In this document: positions 1 to 8,307 of the stretch, in pieces
Layout: every line of letters starts with the position of its first letter
Position numbering within the stretch: position 1 is the stretch's first letter
NCBI GenBank assembly: GCA_026392465.1
Contig: JAPLCA010000023.1
Location: forward strand, 113,279 to 177,278
DNA from: Propionibacteriales bacterium
GTDB taxonomy: Bacteria > Actinomycetota > Actinomycetes > Propionibacteriales > Nocardioidaceae
Length of the DNA: 64,000 bases
Direction of reading: 5' to 3'
The notes under the pieces: model-generated
Database searches by the model: none
What the model was told of the DNA's origin: nothing
The model's input: only the letters and a program-made list of their open reading frames with translations
Position numbers and translations under genes: made by a program

Positions 1-950
1 AGGCCGAGGTCGAGCAGCGGCTCGAGGCCCAGCTTCTCCAGCGCGAGCGACTGCGCCGGCTCGGTCGAGCGGTGCCCGGCGGCGAACCACGCCGACGCAC
101 CAGGCGCGAGGTCGTCGGCGGTGAGCGCGCACGCGACGGAGATCAGGCCGTCGAGCAGCACCGGCACACCGGCCTCGGCGGCCGCGACGAGGAACCCCAC
201 CGTCGCCGCGAGGTCGGCGCTGCCGAGCGCGGCCAGCCGCTGCACGGGGTCCGCCACGCGGTCGCCCGCGCGGTCGAGCGCCGCCTGCACGACCTCGCCC
301 TTGCGCGCCAGCGACGCGTCGTCGATGCCGGTGCCGCGTCCGACGACCTCCGCCCCTGGCAGCCCGAGCGACGCAGCGACCAGCGCGGCCGTCGGGGTCG
401 TGTTGCCGATGCCCATGTCGCCCGTGACCAGCAGCTGGGCGCCCGCGGCGATCTCCTCGTCCGCGATCGTCCGTCCCGCGGCCAGCGCCCGGACCGTCTC
501 GTCCATCGTCAGCGCGTCCTCGACGTCGATCGACCCGCTGCCCCGCCGCACCTTGTGGGCGCGCACCGCGTCGGGCAGGTCGGCCAGGTCGTCGTCGACG
601 CCGAGATCGAGCACGCGCAGGCTCACGCCGTGCTGGGCCGCGAGGACGCTCGCCCCCGCGCGTCCGGCGGCGAACGTGCGGACCATCGCCGGCGTGACGG
701 CGCTCGGGAAGGCGGAGACGCCCGACGCGGTCACGCCGTGGTCACCGGCGAGCACGACCGCCCGCACCTGGTCGACGGGACGCGGCGGCACCTCGCCCTG
801 CGTCGCGGCCACCCAGCAGGCGAGGTCGCCGAGCCGGCCCAGCGCCCCGGGCGGCGTGGCCAGGCCCGCGAGCCGCTCGACCGCGGCGGCGTGGCCCGCC
901 GGGTCGGGAGGACGGACGGCGGACGGGGTGCTCACGGGCTCGACGGTCAC
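1..950 (-). CDS. cobT: Nicotinate-nucleotide:dimethylbenzimidazole phosphoribosyltransferase CobT, 3' end cut off by window edge
   Basis: Makes alpha-ribazole phosphate from nicotinate mononucleotide and 5,6-dimethylbenzimidazole for the lower ligand of cobalamin, in the cytoplasm. Read on the minus strand from GTG at 950, it gives about 316 residues with no stop before base 1. CobT hallmarks are TPPGALGRLG near the N-terminus, VVLAGDHGV, TGDMGIGNTT, the VVGRGTGID segment and, near the edge, PVLLDGLIS and AGHRSTEPAQ. The family is about 350 residues, so roughly 30-40 C-terminal residues are missing. An in-frame GTG at 935 is an alternative start. It diverges from the B12-riboswitch-controlled cbtBA operon, in keeping with a cobalamin locus. 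Confidence 0.93.
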   Translation of the reverse strand, partial: MTVEPVSTPSAVRPPDPAGHAAAVERLAGLATPPGALGRLGDLACWVAATQGEVPPRPVDQVRAVVLAGDHGVTASGVSAFPSAVTPAMVRTFAAGRAGASVLAAQHGVSLRVLDLGVDDDLADLPDAVRAHKVRRGSGSIDVEDALTMDETVRALAAGRTIADEEIAAGAQLLVTGDMGIGNTTPTAALVAASLGLPGAEVVGRGTGIDDASLARKGEVVQAALDRAGDRVADPVQRLAALGSADLAATVGFLVAAAEAGVPVLLDGLISVACALTADDLAPGASAWFAAGHRSTEPAQSLALEKLGLEPLLDLG

Positions 951-1087
951 GGGTGAACGGTACGACGTCGTGCCGGCGCGACGCCGGGGCAGGACGCACC
1001 ACCGAACGCCGACCCCGCCCGCGTTCGCACCATGAGACGCGCGCCACACCCCGGTGGCGCGCACCGGCCGATGCCCTACGCTCGGCA

Positions 1088-1188
1088 CGTCGACCACCAC
1101 GGAAGCCGGTGGAAGTCCGGCGCAGTAGCGCTACTGTGACGTCGCCCCAGCAGCACCGGGGAGACGGAGCCAGACCCTGGTCGTCGAC
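1088..1188 (+). promoter_or_regulatory. Cobalamin (AdoCbl) riboswitch upstream of cbtBA
   Basis: The stretch holds the conserved core GGAAGCCGGTGGAAGTCCGG, then CGCAGTAGCGCTACTGTGA and the B12-box-like GGAGACGGAGCCAGACCC. Closing ends (CGTCGACCA at about 1088 and TGGTCGTCGAC at 1178-1188) can pair as P1. It sits directly ahead of cbtB, so B12 would be expected to shut down cobalt import. Family recognition is by motif and order; no covariance search was possible. Confidence 0.9.
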
Positions 1189-1234
1189 AGCCCTCCATCC
1201 ACGGGACGCACTCATCCCTCAGGAAAGGCCTGCC

Positions 1235-1453
1235 ATGTCGCAGCTGAACCCCACCGCCGACACCCCCGCGGTGCCGGTCGTCTCCATCCCGGTCCGCGAG
1301 CTCGCCCCCTGGGCGCTGTTCGTCGCGCTCCTCGCCCTCGTCGCGCTCTACTTCGTGGGCGCCGAGCAGGGCGCGACCTCGCTCATCTCCGGCACCGCCG
1401 TGCACGAGTGGGTCCACGACGGACGCCACCTGCTCGGCTTCCCCTGCCACTGA
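1235..1453 (+). CDS. cbtB: CbtB, small subunit of the CbtAB cobalt transporter
   Basis: A 72-residue protein with one membrane span (about residues 25-44) and a C-terminal histidine-rich tail, HEWVHDGRHLLGFPCH, typical of CbtB and probably the metal site. CbtAB is the B12-regulated predicted cobalt permease; the metal is used for corrin synthesis by CobN, encoded in the same window. The ATG at 1235 follows AGGAAAGG at 1221-1228. The open frame continues upstream through the riboswitch, but that part is not coding. cbtA follows 196 bases downstream on the same strand and is likely co-transcribed. Confidence 0.9.
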   Translation: MSQLNPTADTPAVPVVSIPVRELAPWALFVALLALVALYFVGAEQGATSLISGTAVHEWVHDGRHLLGFPCH

Positions 1454-1544
1454 ACGACGCTGCCACTGACCGACCCTGCGGCCGACCGGGCCTGAGCCTG
1501 GCCGGCCCTGCCCGCGGGACCCGGCCTCCGGGTCCCCGCCCCGA

Positions 1545-1565
1545 GCCCACGGCGACACCGTGGGC
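1545..1565 (+). terminator. Short hairpin between cbtB and cbtA
   Basis: GCCCACGG, CGACA, CCGTGGGC forms an 8-bp perfect stem with a 5-base loop. There is no T-run. It may be an attenuator or an RNA stability element that sets the CbtB:CbtA ratio rather than a full terminator, because cbtA has no obvious riboswitch of its own. Confidence 0.35.
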
Positions 1566-1649
1566 TCCCCGTCGTCGAACCGCGGCCCGAGCGACCCGTC
1601 AGTGCGACGGGACGTGTCGCGCTGCTCCCGCTCGGGAAGGACCCGACCC

Positions 1650-2480
1650 ATGAGCACCACCCGCACACCCCACCTGACCGCCCGCACCTTCCTCGTCCAC
1701 GGCCTCCTTGCCGGACTGCTCGGCGGCGTGCTGGCCTTCGCCGCCGCCTCCGTGGTCGGCGAGCCGCCCATCGACCGCGCGATCGCCCTCGAGGAGTCGG
1801 GCGGCGCCGCCGCCGACGCGGACCACTCGCACGAGGAGGGTGCGCACTCCCACGAGGAGTCCGGCGGACACTCCCACGGCGACGACGACGCCGCGATCAG
1901 CCGCGGCGAGCAGGCCGGCCCCGGCCTCGCGACCGCCACGATCGTGGTGGGCCTCGTCGCCGGCGGCGTCGTCGGCATCGCCTCGGCCTTCGCCGTCGGA
2001 CGGCTCGGGGGCCTCGGCCCCGTGGGCTCGACCGCCGTCGTGGTGCTGCTGGCCTACCTCGCCTACACGGTCGTCCCGTGGCTGAAGTACCCGCCGAACC
2101 CGCCGGCCGTCGGCTCGGCCGACACGATCGGCGAGCGCACCGCCCTGTACTTCAGCTTCGTGGCCGTGTCCCTGCTGGCCGTCGTGGCCGCCGTCCTCCT
2201 CGCACGCGCCCTGCTGTCCCGTGGCCCCTGGGTCGCGGTCGTCGCCGGCGCGCTGTTCTACCTGGTCGTGGTCGGCGTCGCCGGACTCGTCCTCGCGCCC
2301 ATCGACGAGGTGCCGGACTCGTTCCCGGCCACCACCCTCTACGCCTTCCGCATCGGCTCCCTCGCCACGAGCACGGCCCTGTGGGCGGGTGTCGCCCTGG
2401 CCCTCACCGGGCTCACGGCGCGCACGTGGCGGGCGCACCAGGCCGACGTCGAGCGCCGGGCGGCCGCCGCCGCGCTCTGA
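1650..2480 (+). CDS. cbtA: CbtA, membrane subunit of the CbtAB cobalt transporter
   Basis: A 276-residue integral membrane protein with a predicted span near the N-terminus (VHGLLAGLLGGVLAFAAASV) and four or five more downstream. Between spans 1 and 2 lies a histidine/acid-rich loop (DHSHEEGAHSH... SHGDDD, about residues 57-80) of the kind that captures Co2+ in CbtA. The next spans carry PWLKYPPNPPAVG, a CbtA signature. The start ATG at 1650 follows GGGAAGG at 1634-1640; an upstream in-frame ATG at 1560 lies in the inter-gene hairpin and is less likely. It pairs with cbtB under the B12 riboswitch. Confidence 0.92.
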   Translation: MSTTRTPHLTARTFLVHGLLAGLLGGVLAFAAASVVGEPPIDRAIALEESGGAAADADHSHEEGAHSHEESGGHSHGDDDAAISRGEQAGPGLATATIVVGLVAGGVVGIASAFAVGRLGGLGPVGSTAVVVLLAYLAYTVVPWLKYPPNPPAVGSADTIGERTALYFSFVAVSLLAVVAAVLLARALLSRGPWVAVVAGALFYLVVVGVAGLVLAPIDEVPDSFPATTLYAFRIGSLATSTALWAGVALALTGLTARTWRAHQADVERRAAAAAL

Positions 2481-2533
2481 CCTCGTCGCGAACGCCGCCT
2501 CCTCACGACGCTGGGGAGGCGGCGTTCTCATGA

Positions 2534-2580
2534 ACCCAAGATGTAGGGGTTACATTCGTGTAGTTCCCCGTATATGGTGG
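2534..2580 (+). promoter_or_regulatory. Tandem NrdR boxes overlapping the nrdAB promoter
   Basis: Two 16-base sites, ACCCAAGATGTAGGGG (2534-2549) and TCCCCGTATATGGTGG (2565-2580), match the NrdR consensus acaCwAtATaTwGtgt in its central and outer bases. They start exactly 31 bp apart, about three helical turns, the spacing usual for NrdR box pairs. Between and over them are TTACAT (2550-2555) and TATGGT (2573-2578) with a 17-bp spacer, a plausible promoter. NrdR is an ATP-cone zinc-finger repressor of ribonucleotide reductase genes; its gene is not in the window. Confidence 0.7.
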
Positions 2581-2587
2581 GCCGTGC

Positions 2588-2785
2588 AGCTGGTTCGGCC
2601 CGTCAGCCAGACGGGTCGTCGCAAGAGGGAATCCGGTGAGAGACCGGAACTGCCCCGCAGCGGTGAGTGGGAACGAACGGTGTCATCAGCACTGGGTCCC
2701 TGTAGAGATACAGCCCTGGGAAGCGACACCCAGTAGGCGGCAGCGATGCCTGGCCCGCGAGTCCGAAGACCTGCCAGTGCTCCAC
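2588..2785 (+). promoter_or_regulatory. Cobalamin riboswitch in the nrdAB leader
   Basis: Full set of conserved segments in order: GAATCCGGTGAGAGACCGG, then CTGCCCCGCAGCGGTGAGTG, ACTGGG..CCTGGGAAGCGAC with CCCAGTAGG, and the B12 box GCGAGTCCGAAGACCTGCC. The 137 bases from here to the nrdA ATG would be the expression platform. The same arrangement is known from Streptomyces coelicolor nrdABS, where B12 switches off the oxygen-dependent class Ia enzyme while a B12-dependent class II reductase (nrdJ, elsewhere in the genome) takes over. Confidence 0.93.
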
Positions 2786-2922
2786 CGCCACCGGTGGAGG
2801 TCCGCGACCTCGTGGGAAGGTCCAAGGATCAGACGACGTCGTGGCACGGCCGCGACCCGTCCTCCTCTCCCCGCGTGCCCGTGGACTGCGTCAGTCACGA
2901 CGAGTTCACGAGGGGTGAACCG

Positions 2923-5466
2923 ATGACCATCACCGTCATCAAGCGCGACGGCAGCCGAGCCGACTACGACGGCTACGAGATCGCGAAGTCCATCGAGGAG
3001 GCGGCCACCGGGCTGCCCGACCAGGTCTCCCGGGCCACGCAGCTGCGCGCCGAGCTGGAGATCACGCTGTTCGACGGCATCACCAGCGAGCAGCTCGACG
3101 AGGCCGTCATCGGCGTCGCGCTGCAGAACGTCAAGGACGACCCGGCCTTCGACACGATCGCGTCGCGCCTGCTGGTCAAGACGCTCTACAAGAAGATCTT
3201 CGGCGAGGGCGTCACCCGCGACGAGGTGTACGCCTTCCACGGTCCGGCGTTCGTGCGCGCGATCCTGCGCGGCGTCGAGCTGGGACTGCTCGACGAGCGG
3301 CTGGCCGAGGCGTTCGACCTGGAGCGGCTCGGGTCGGCCCTCGACCCCGACCGCGACGACCTGCTGCGCTACGTCGGCGCGCAGACCATGCGCAACCGCT
3401 ACATGATCACCGAGCACGACGGCACGCCCCTGGAGGTGCCGCAGTTCTTCTGGATGCGCGTGGCGATGGGCCTCGCGCTGAACGAGGAGGACGCCACGTC
3501 GGCCGCGCTGGCGTTCTACGACAAGATGTCGCGGCTGGAGTACCTCGCCGCCGGCTCCACCCTGGTCAACGCGGGCACGTCCTACAGCCAGCTCTCCAAC
3601 TGCTTCGTCATGCAGATGGAGGACGACATCGAGCACATCGCCAAGAGCGTCCGCGACGTCATGTGGCTGACGAAGGGCACGGGCGGCATCGGCCTGTCGG
3701 TCACGCAGCTGCGCGCCGAGGGCTCGCCCATCCGCTCGAACAACACGACGTCGACGGGGCCCATCCCGTTCATGCACACCATCGACTCGACGCTGCGCGC
3801 CGTGAGCCGCGGCGGCAAGAAGTTCGGCGCCCTGTGCTTCTACATGGAGAACTGGCACCTCGACTTCGGCCAGTTCCTCGACCTGCGGCAGAACTCCGGC
3901 GACCCCTACCGGCGCACCCGCACGGCCAACACGGCGGTCTGGATCTCCGACGAGTTCATGAAGCGGGTCGAGGCCGACGCCGACTGGTACCTCTTCGACC
4001 CGCTCGACGTCGGCGACCTGCCCGAGCTGTTCGGCCAGGCGTTCAGCCGCCGGTACGCCGAGTACGCGGCGCAGGCCGAGCGCGGCGAGATCCGGCACAA
4101 GAAGCTGAAGGCACGCGAGCAGTTCCGCGCCATCCTCACGACGCTGCAGACGACGTCGCACCCGTGGCTGACGTGGAAGGACACCGTCAACACCCGCGCC
4201 CTGAACCAGAACACCGGCACGATCCACCTGTCGAACCTGTGCACCGAGATCTGCCTGCCGCAGGACCGCGAGAACATCAGCGTCTGCAACCTGGCGTCGA
4301 TCAACCTCTCGCGGCACGTGCTCGGACGCCGTGGCGACGCGCGCGTCGACTGGGACCGGCTCGCCGAGTCCACCCGGCTCGCCGTCCGCCAGCTCGACAA
4401 CCTCATCGACATCACCATCAGCTCGGTGCCGGAGTCGGAGCGCTCCAACGAGGAGAACCGCGCGCTCGGGCTCGGCGTCATGGGCTTCACCGACGTCGTG
4501 GAGCGGTTCGGCTGGTCCTACGAGAGCGAGCGCGCCTACGACCTCATGGACGAGGTCATGGAGTTCGTCAGCTGGCACGCGATCGACGCCTCGGCCGACC
4601 TCGCCCGCGAGCGGGGCGCGTACCCCAACTTCGCCGGGTCGCGCTGGAGCCAGGGCCTCGTCCCGTTCGACTCCCTCGACCTGCTCCAGGCCGACCGCGG
4701 CGTGCCCGTCGACGTCACGCGCCGCTCCCACCTGGACTGGGACACGCTGCGCGCCAAGGTCAGCGGCGGCATCCGCAACTCCACCCTCATGGCCATCGCG
4801 CCGACCGCCTCGATCGGCCTCGTCGCCGGCACCACGCCCGGCCTGGACCCGCAGTTCAGCCAGATCTTCAGCCGGGCGACGGCCGCGGGCAAGTTCCTCG
4901 AGGTCAACCGCAACCTCGTCGAGGACCTGCGCGAACGCGGCCTCTGGGAGACGCTGCGCGAGGACCTGCTGCGCCACCAGGGCGATCTGTCGAAGGTCGA
5001 GGGCGCACCCGCCGACCTCGTCGAGATCTACCGGACCAGCTTCCAGCTGTCGCCGTACGCGTTCCTCCAGGTGGCGGCCCGCGCACAGAAGTGGATCGAC
5101 CAGGCCATCAGCCGCAACATCTACCTCGCCAGCCGCGACGTCGGGGACATGGTGGAGCTGTACGCCGCGGCGTGGCGGATGGGTGTCAAGACCACCTACT
5201 ACCTGCACATGATGCCGCGGCACACGGCCGAGCAGAGCACCGTCAAGGTCAACAAGGCCGAGGCAGTCACCCCCCAGGGTGCGGCGACGTCGAGCGGACG
5301 GGGCTTCGGCGCCCGCCGCGGGTTCGGCGCCGCCACCGCGGCCCCGGCACCGGCCCCGGCTCCGGTGGCCGTCGTGCCGGACGAGATCCAGGAGCTCGAC
5401 GTCGTCGACGGGTCCGCCTGCCCGATCGACCCGCAGGAACGCCTGCAGTGCGAGTCCTGCCAGTAG
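2923..5466 (+). CDS. nrdA: Class Ia ribonucleoside-diphosphate reductase alpha subunit NrdA
   Basis: Reduces ribonucleoside diphosphates to deoxyribonucleotides, with NrdB supplying the radical; cytoplasmic. 847 residues: an N-terminal ATP-cone (MTITVIKRDG, residues 1 to about 95), then the ten-stranded barrel with LSNCF (about residue 226) and NLCTEICLP (about 437-445, the Asn/Cys/Glu catalytic trio). The C-terminal tail rich in Ala/Pro ends CESCQ, the redox Cys pair served by thioredoxin. The ATG at 2923 follows GAGGGGTG; the frame stays open upstream to 2746, but that part is the riboswitch. It is led by NrdR boxes and a B12 riboswitch, and is followed by a long hairpin and nrdB. Confidence 0.96.
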   Translation: MTITVIKRDGSRADYDGYEIAKSIEEAATGLPDQVSRATQLRAELEITLFDGITSEQLDEAVIGVALQNVKDDPAFDTIASRLLVKTLYKKIFGEGVTRDEVYAFHGPAFVRAILRGVELGLLDERLAEAFDLERLGSALDPDRDDLLRYVGAQTMRNRYMITEHDGTPLEVPQFFWMRVAMGLALNEEDATSAALAFYDKMSRLEYLAAGSTLVNAGTSYSQLSNCFVMQMEDDIEHIAKSVRDVMWLTKGTGGIGLSVTQLRAEGSPIRSNNTTSTGPIPFMHTIDSTLRAVSRGGKKFGALCFYMENWHLDFGQFLDLRQNSGDPYRRTRTANTAVWISDEFMKRVEADADWYLFDPLDVGDLPELFGQAFSRRYAEYAAQAERGEIRHKKLKAREQFRAILTTLQTTSHPWLTWKDTVNTRALNQNTGTIHLSNLCTEICLPQDRENISVCNLASINLSRHVLGRRGDARVDWDRLAESTRLAVRQLDNLIDITISSVPESERSNEENRALGLGVMGFTDVVERFGWSYESERAYDLMDEVMEFVSWHAIDASADLARERGAYPNFAGSRWSQGLVPFDSLDLLQADRGVPVDVTRRSHLDWDTLRAKVSGGIRNSTLMAIAPTASIGLVAGTTPGLDPQFSQIFSRATAAGKFLEVNRNLVEDLRERGLWETLREDLLRHQGDLSKVEGAPADLVEIYRTSFQLSPYAFLQVAARAQKWIDQAISRNIYLASRDVGDMVELYAAAWRMGVKTTYYLHMMPRHTAEQSTVKVNKAEAVTPQGAATSSGRGFGARRGFGAATAAPAPAPAPVAVVPDEIQELDVVDGSACPIDPQERLQCESCQ

Positions 5467-5485
5467 CCACCACCCCACCCCACCG

Positions 5486-5544
5486 CTGAGCGTGACGTTT
5501 GCGGGCCGGATCGGCCCCGATCAGCCCGCGAACGTCACGCTCAG
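5486..5544 (+). repeat. Palindrome of the GAGYGTGACGTTT family between nrdA and nrdB (copy 1)
   Basis: The left arm 5486-5506 (CTGAGCGTGACGTTTGCGGGC) pairs with 5524-5544 with a single G/T position, and the loop itself holds a GATCGG/CCGATC stem. It lacks a T-run. Copies with the same arm sequence occur at 13081-13143 and 15454-15520. Lying between two genes that must be made together, it is more likely an attenuator or mRNA-stability element than a complete stop. Confidence 0.85.
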
Positions 5545-5564
5545 GGAGAGAGCGAGACACCCCC

Positions 5565-6548
5565 ATGCCCATCCTCGGCACCGGCATCCAGGAAGGCCTG
5601 CTGCTCAAGCCCGTCACCTACCCGTGGGCGATGGAGCTGTACGACCAGGCCGTCGCCAACACGTGGTTCCCCAACGAGGTGCAGCTCGGCGAGGACCTCG
5701 CCGACTTCGAGCGCATGAGCGACGACGAGCGCCACGCGCTGACCTTCCTCATGAGCTACTTCAACCCGAACGAGCTGCTCGTCAACAAGGCGCTCGCGTT
5801 CGGCGTGTACCCCTACGTCAACGCGGCGGAGTGCCACCTCTACCTCGCGAAGCAGATGTGGGAGGAGGCGAACCACTGCATGAGCTTCGAGTACGTGCTG
5901 GAGACGTTCCCGATCGACCGGGTCGCGGCATACGAGTCGCACGTGAACGTCCCCTCGATGGCCGCGAAGGAGGCCTTCGAGGTGCGCTTCATCCAGCGGA
6001 TGACCGAGCAGACCCTCGACATCACGACCACCGAGGGCAAGCAGGACTTCGTGCGCAACCTCGTCGCCTACAACGTGATCCTCGAGGGGATCTGGTTCTA
6101 CTCCGGCTTCATGGTGGCGCTGAGCTTCCGCCAGCGGAACCTGCTGCGCAACTTCGGCTCCCTCGTCGACTGGATCGTGCGCGACGAGAGCCTGCACCTG
6201 AAGTTCGGCATCAACCTGGTCCTCACGGTCCTCGACGAGAACCCCGAGATCGCCACCGAGGAGTTCGCCGCGGAGATCCGCCAGATGATCCTCGACGCGG
6301 TCGCGATGGAGGAGGCCTACAACCGCGACCTCCTGCCGCACGGGATCCTCGGGCTCAACGCCGACTACATCAACACCTACGTCCGCTACCTCGCCGACCG
6401 GCGCCTGGAGGAGCTCGGCTTCGAGCCGCACTACGGCGTGGCGAACCCGGCCAAGTGGATGGCGACCGCCAACGACACCCTGCAGCTCGTCAACTTCTTC
6501 GAGTCGATCAACACCTCCTACGAGGTCAACGCCCGCGCGGGTTCCTGA
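5565..6548 (+). CDS. nrdB: Class Ia ribonucleotide reductase beta subunit NrdB
   Basis: A ferritin-like di-iron protein that generates and stores the tyrosyl radical for NrdA. 327 residues, normal for the family. Metal ligands are recognisable in ADFERMSDDERH, in ECHLYLAKQMWEEANH (Glu and His) and in EGIWFYSGF followed by IVRDESLHLKFG (Glu/His of the second helix pair). The ATG at 5565 follows the conserved hairpin and AGGGAGAGAG. Transcribed with nrdA; the small repeat protein at 6562 follows 13 bases after the stop. Confidence 0.96.
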   Translation: MPILGTGIQEGLLLKPVTYPWAMELYDQAVANTWFPNEVQLGEDLADFERMSDDERHALTFLMSYFNPNELLVNKALAFGVYPYVNAAECHLYLAKQMWEEANHCMSFEYVLETFPIDRVAAYESHVNVPSMAAKEAFEVRFIQRMTEQTLDITTTEGKQDFVRNLVAYNVILEGIWFYSGFMVALSFRQRNLLRNFGSLVDWIVRDESLHLKFGINLVLTVLDENPEIATEEFAAEIRQMILDAVAMEEAYNRDLLPHGILGLNADYINTYVRYLADRRLEELGFEPHYGVANPAKWMATANDTLQLVNFFESINTSYEVNARAGS

Positions 6549-6561
6549 GGGGCGGGCGAGC

Positions 6562-6984
6562 ATGTCGTGCATCGGGTTCTTCACCGCGGAGCAGCTGGCC
6601 CGGGTCAGGGCGGCGGGCGACGACCCCCGCCCGGTCTCGACGTTCCGCTCGCCGGAGGCGTCGGCGTCGAAGCGGCGACGGGTGGCCGACATGGCCACGT
6701 CGCCCGACGCCGCGGTGCGGGCCGCGGCGGCGGGCTCGTCGCTCGCGTCGCCGGAGGCGCTCGGCCGGCTGGCCGACGACCCCGACGTCGGCGTCCGGTG
6801 CGCCGCGGCCCGCAACCCCTCCGCGTCGCCGGACCTGCTCGGTCGCCTCGCGACCGACGCGCACGAGACGGTCCGTGGGTGGGTGGCCGCGAACCCGGCA
6901 GCACCCTCCGAGCTGCTCGCGCGGCTCGGCACCGATCCGTCGGCGACCGTGCGGTCGGTGGCGGCGTGGGCCCGGCGTTGGTGA
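6562..6984 (+). CDS. Small HEAT/LRV-like repeat protein in the nrd operon, function unknown
   Basis: 140 residues. After an N-terminal segment (MSCIGFFTAEQLARVRAAGD) it consists of four imperfect repeats of about 23 residues of the pattern AA(R/A)xPxAxPExLxRLAxDPDxxVR (for example AARNPSASPDLLGRLATD), the look of leucine-rich-variant or HEAT-type helical repeats. It has one Cys and no catalytic motif I recognise. The ATG at 6562 is 13 bases after the nrdB stop with a GGGGCGGGCG leader, so it should be co-transcribed with nrdAB and share their B12/NrdR control. Streptomyces nrdABS has an AraC-type gene (nrdS) here instead. Confidence 0.7.
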   Translation: MSCIGFFTAEQLARVRAAGDDPRPVSTFRSPEASASKRRRVADMATSPDAAVRAAAAGSSLASPEALGRLADDPDVGVRCAAARNPSASPDLLGRLATDAHETVRGWVAANPAAPSELLARLGTDPSATVRSVAAWARRW

Positions 6985-7029
6985 GGGAGGGGCTGGTGAG
7001 GGTGGTGCTCGTGAGGGAGGGGCTGGTGA
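6981..7029 (+). repeat. Direct repeat of 19 bp with 30-bp period
   Basis: GTGAGGGAGGGGCTGGTGA occurs at 6981-6999 and again at 7011-7029. The first copy spans the stop of the repeat protein gene. The rest is short G-rich non-coding sequence up to the next ATG at 7080; I see no promoter motif in it. Confidence 0.75.
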
Positions 7030-7079
7030 CGGTCCCCTCGCGTCGGCGCGGCGACGGCGCCGCGGGTAGCCTCCCGTCC

Positions 7080-7628
7080 ATGTCCCGAGCCCTCACCGTC
7101 AGCGACACCGTGGTGGTCGGCGTCCAGCCCGACGTGGTCTACGCCGCGCTCAGCGACGTCCGGCAGATGGGGCGCTGGAGCCCGGAGAACACGGGCGCCG
7201 AGCTCGCCGACCCCGCCGCACCGATCGGCGTCGGCACGGTGTTCGTCGGCACCAACCGGCGCAGTCGCGCCCGCTGGCACACGCGCTGCGTGGTGACGGC
7301 CGCCGACCCGGGCCGTCGCTTCGCGTTCGACGTCCGCGCGTGGGGCCCGGGTCGACGGCTGCTGCCGGTGCGCGTGGCGTCGTGGGAGTACACGTTCGAG
7401 CCGGCCGTGGGCGGCACGCTGGTGACCGAGACGTGGCTCGACGGTCGCACCGGCTGGCCGGACTGGACCGCGTCGGTGTTCGACCGGGTGGCCACCGGGC
7501 GCGACTCCTTCGCGACGTTCCAGCGCGGCAACATCCGGCGCACGCTCGACCGGCTCAAGCGCGAGCTGGAGCGGGAGCGCGACCGCGAGCAGGCCACCCA
7601 GGACCGCACCGACGACGACGCGTCGTGA
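7080..7628 (+). CDS. SRPBCC (polyketide cyclase/START-like) family protein
   Basis: 182 residues with the pattern of the SRPBCC fold: an N-terminal strand and helix (VGVQPDVVYAALSDVRQMGRWSPE), the VTAADPGRRFAFDVR strand, SWEYTFEP and a long C-terminal helix beginning GNIRRTLDRLKRELERER that ends in a charged tail. Members bind hydrophobic ligands or act as aromatase/cyclases; the ligand cannot be told from sequence. The ATG at 7080 is preceded by GGGTAGCCTCCCG, not a clear ribosome site. It ends 9 bases before the iron-sulfur protein gene at 7638. Confidence 0.75.
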   Translation: MSRALTVSDTVVVGVQPDVVYAALSDVRQMGRWSPENTGAELADPAAPIGVGTVFVGTNRRSRARWHTRCVVTAADPGRRFAFDVRAWGPGRRLLPVRVASWEYTFEPAVGGTLVTETWLDGRTGWPDWTASVFDRVATGRDSFATFQRGNIRRTLDRLKRELERERDREQATQDRTDDDAS

Positions 7629-7637
7629 GCAGCGGTC

Positions 7638-8288
7638 GTGGCTGAGCTGGACCGCCTCGGCGAGTTCTTCGCGGTCGAGCGGACCGTCGAGGGCGACGGC
7701 TGGCACCCCCTGGCCGACCTCGTGGGCGGCAGCTACCTGCACACGCGCGTGGTGGCGACGCACCTCGCGCTCGCGGAACGGTCCCCGGCGGCGGTTCCGG
7801 GCCACGGGCGGCAGGCGGTGGAGCCCCGGGTCGCGGCGTCGGTGGCGTCGCTCGGCCTCTTCGCGCGCCTGCTGTCGCCGACCCTGGGCGCGATGCTCCT
7901 CGACGTCGACGCGCCGGCCGACCTGCACTGGCGCGAGCGTCCGACGGGCACGCTCCCCCTCGCCGCGGGCGCGTGGTCGCGGCCCGACCTCGACGCCGTC
8001 CTGGGCGCCGTCGTCACCCCGCTCGCAGCGCGCCTGCGTGCGGAGCACTCGGTCTCGGCGAAGGTGCTGGCGGGCAACGCGGCCTCGGCGGTGTTCGGCG
8101 CGCTGCGCATGGCCACCCTCGCGCGCCCCGACCTCGCCGACCGCGCGCTCGACGTGGGCGCCCGGGCGCTCGCGCACCCGTACCTCGACGGCACCGGAGA
8201 GCCCGACCTGCCGTTCCGGCGCCGCTCCTGCTGCCTCTTCTACCGGATCCCCGGCGGCGGGACCTGCGGCGACTGCGTCCTCGCCTGA
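7638..8288 (+). CDS. FhuF-like (2Fe-2S) protein, probable siderophore-iron reductase
   Basis: 216 residues starting with GTG at 7638. The C-terminus RRSCCLFYRIPGGGTCGDCVL carries the CC-x(n)-C-x2-C cysteine set of the FhuF C-terminal domain, which binds a 2Fe-2S cluster and releases iron from ferric siderophores by reduction in the cytoplasm. The middle (VTPLAARLRAEHSVSAKVLAGNAASAVFGALR) is also FhuF-like. A desferrioxamine operon lies 38 kb away in this window, a likely source of its substrate. Followed by palindromes and the cobN riboswitch. Confidence 0.75.
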   Translation: MAELDRLGEFFAVERTVEGDGWHPLADLVGGSYLHTRVVATHLALAERSPAAVPGHGRQAVEPRVAASVASLGLFARLLSPTLGAMLLDVDAPADLHWRERPTGTLPLAAGAWSRPDLDAVLGAVVTPLAARLRAEHSVSAKVLAGNAASAVFGALRMATLARPDLADRALDVGARALAHPYLDGTGEPDLPFRRRSCCLFYRIPGGGTCGDCVLA

Positions 8289-8307
8289 CCCCCTCCCACC
8301 GCAGACA

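Noticed and set aside
72..1035. Two long plus-strand open frames opposite cobT
   Set aside because: Their products are Arg/Ala/His-rich low-complexity strings; the minus strand encodes a clear CobT. High GC keeps antisense frames open.
2746..2922. Extension of nrdA upstream to ATG 2746
   Set aside because: These codons are the riboswitch and its platform; NrdA homology starts at 2923 with a ribosome site.
2686..5478. 930-codon minus-strand frame opposite nrdA
   Set aside because: Composition is that of an antisense shadow (Val/Glu/Arg/Asp-rich, no motifs), and nrdA on the other strand is unmistakable.
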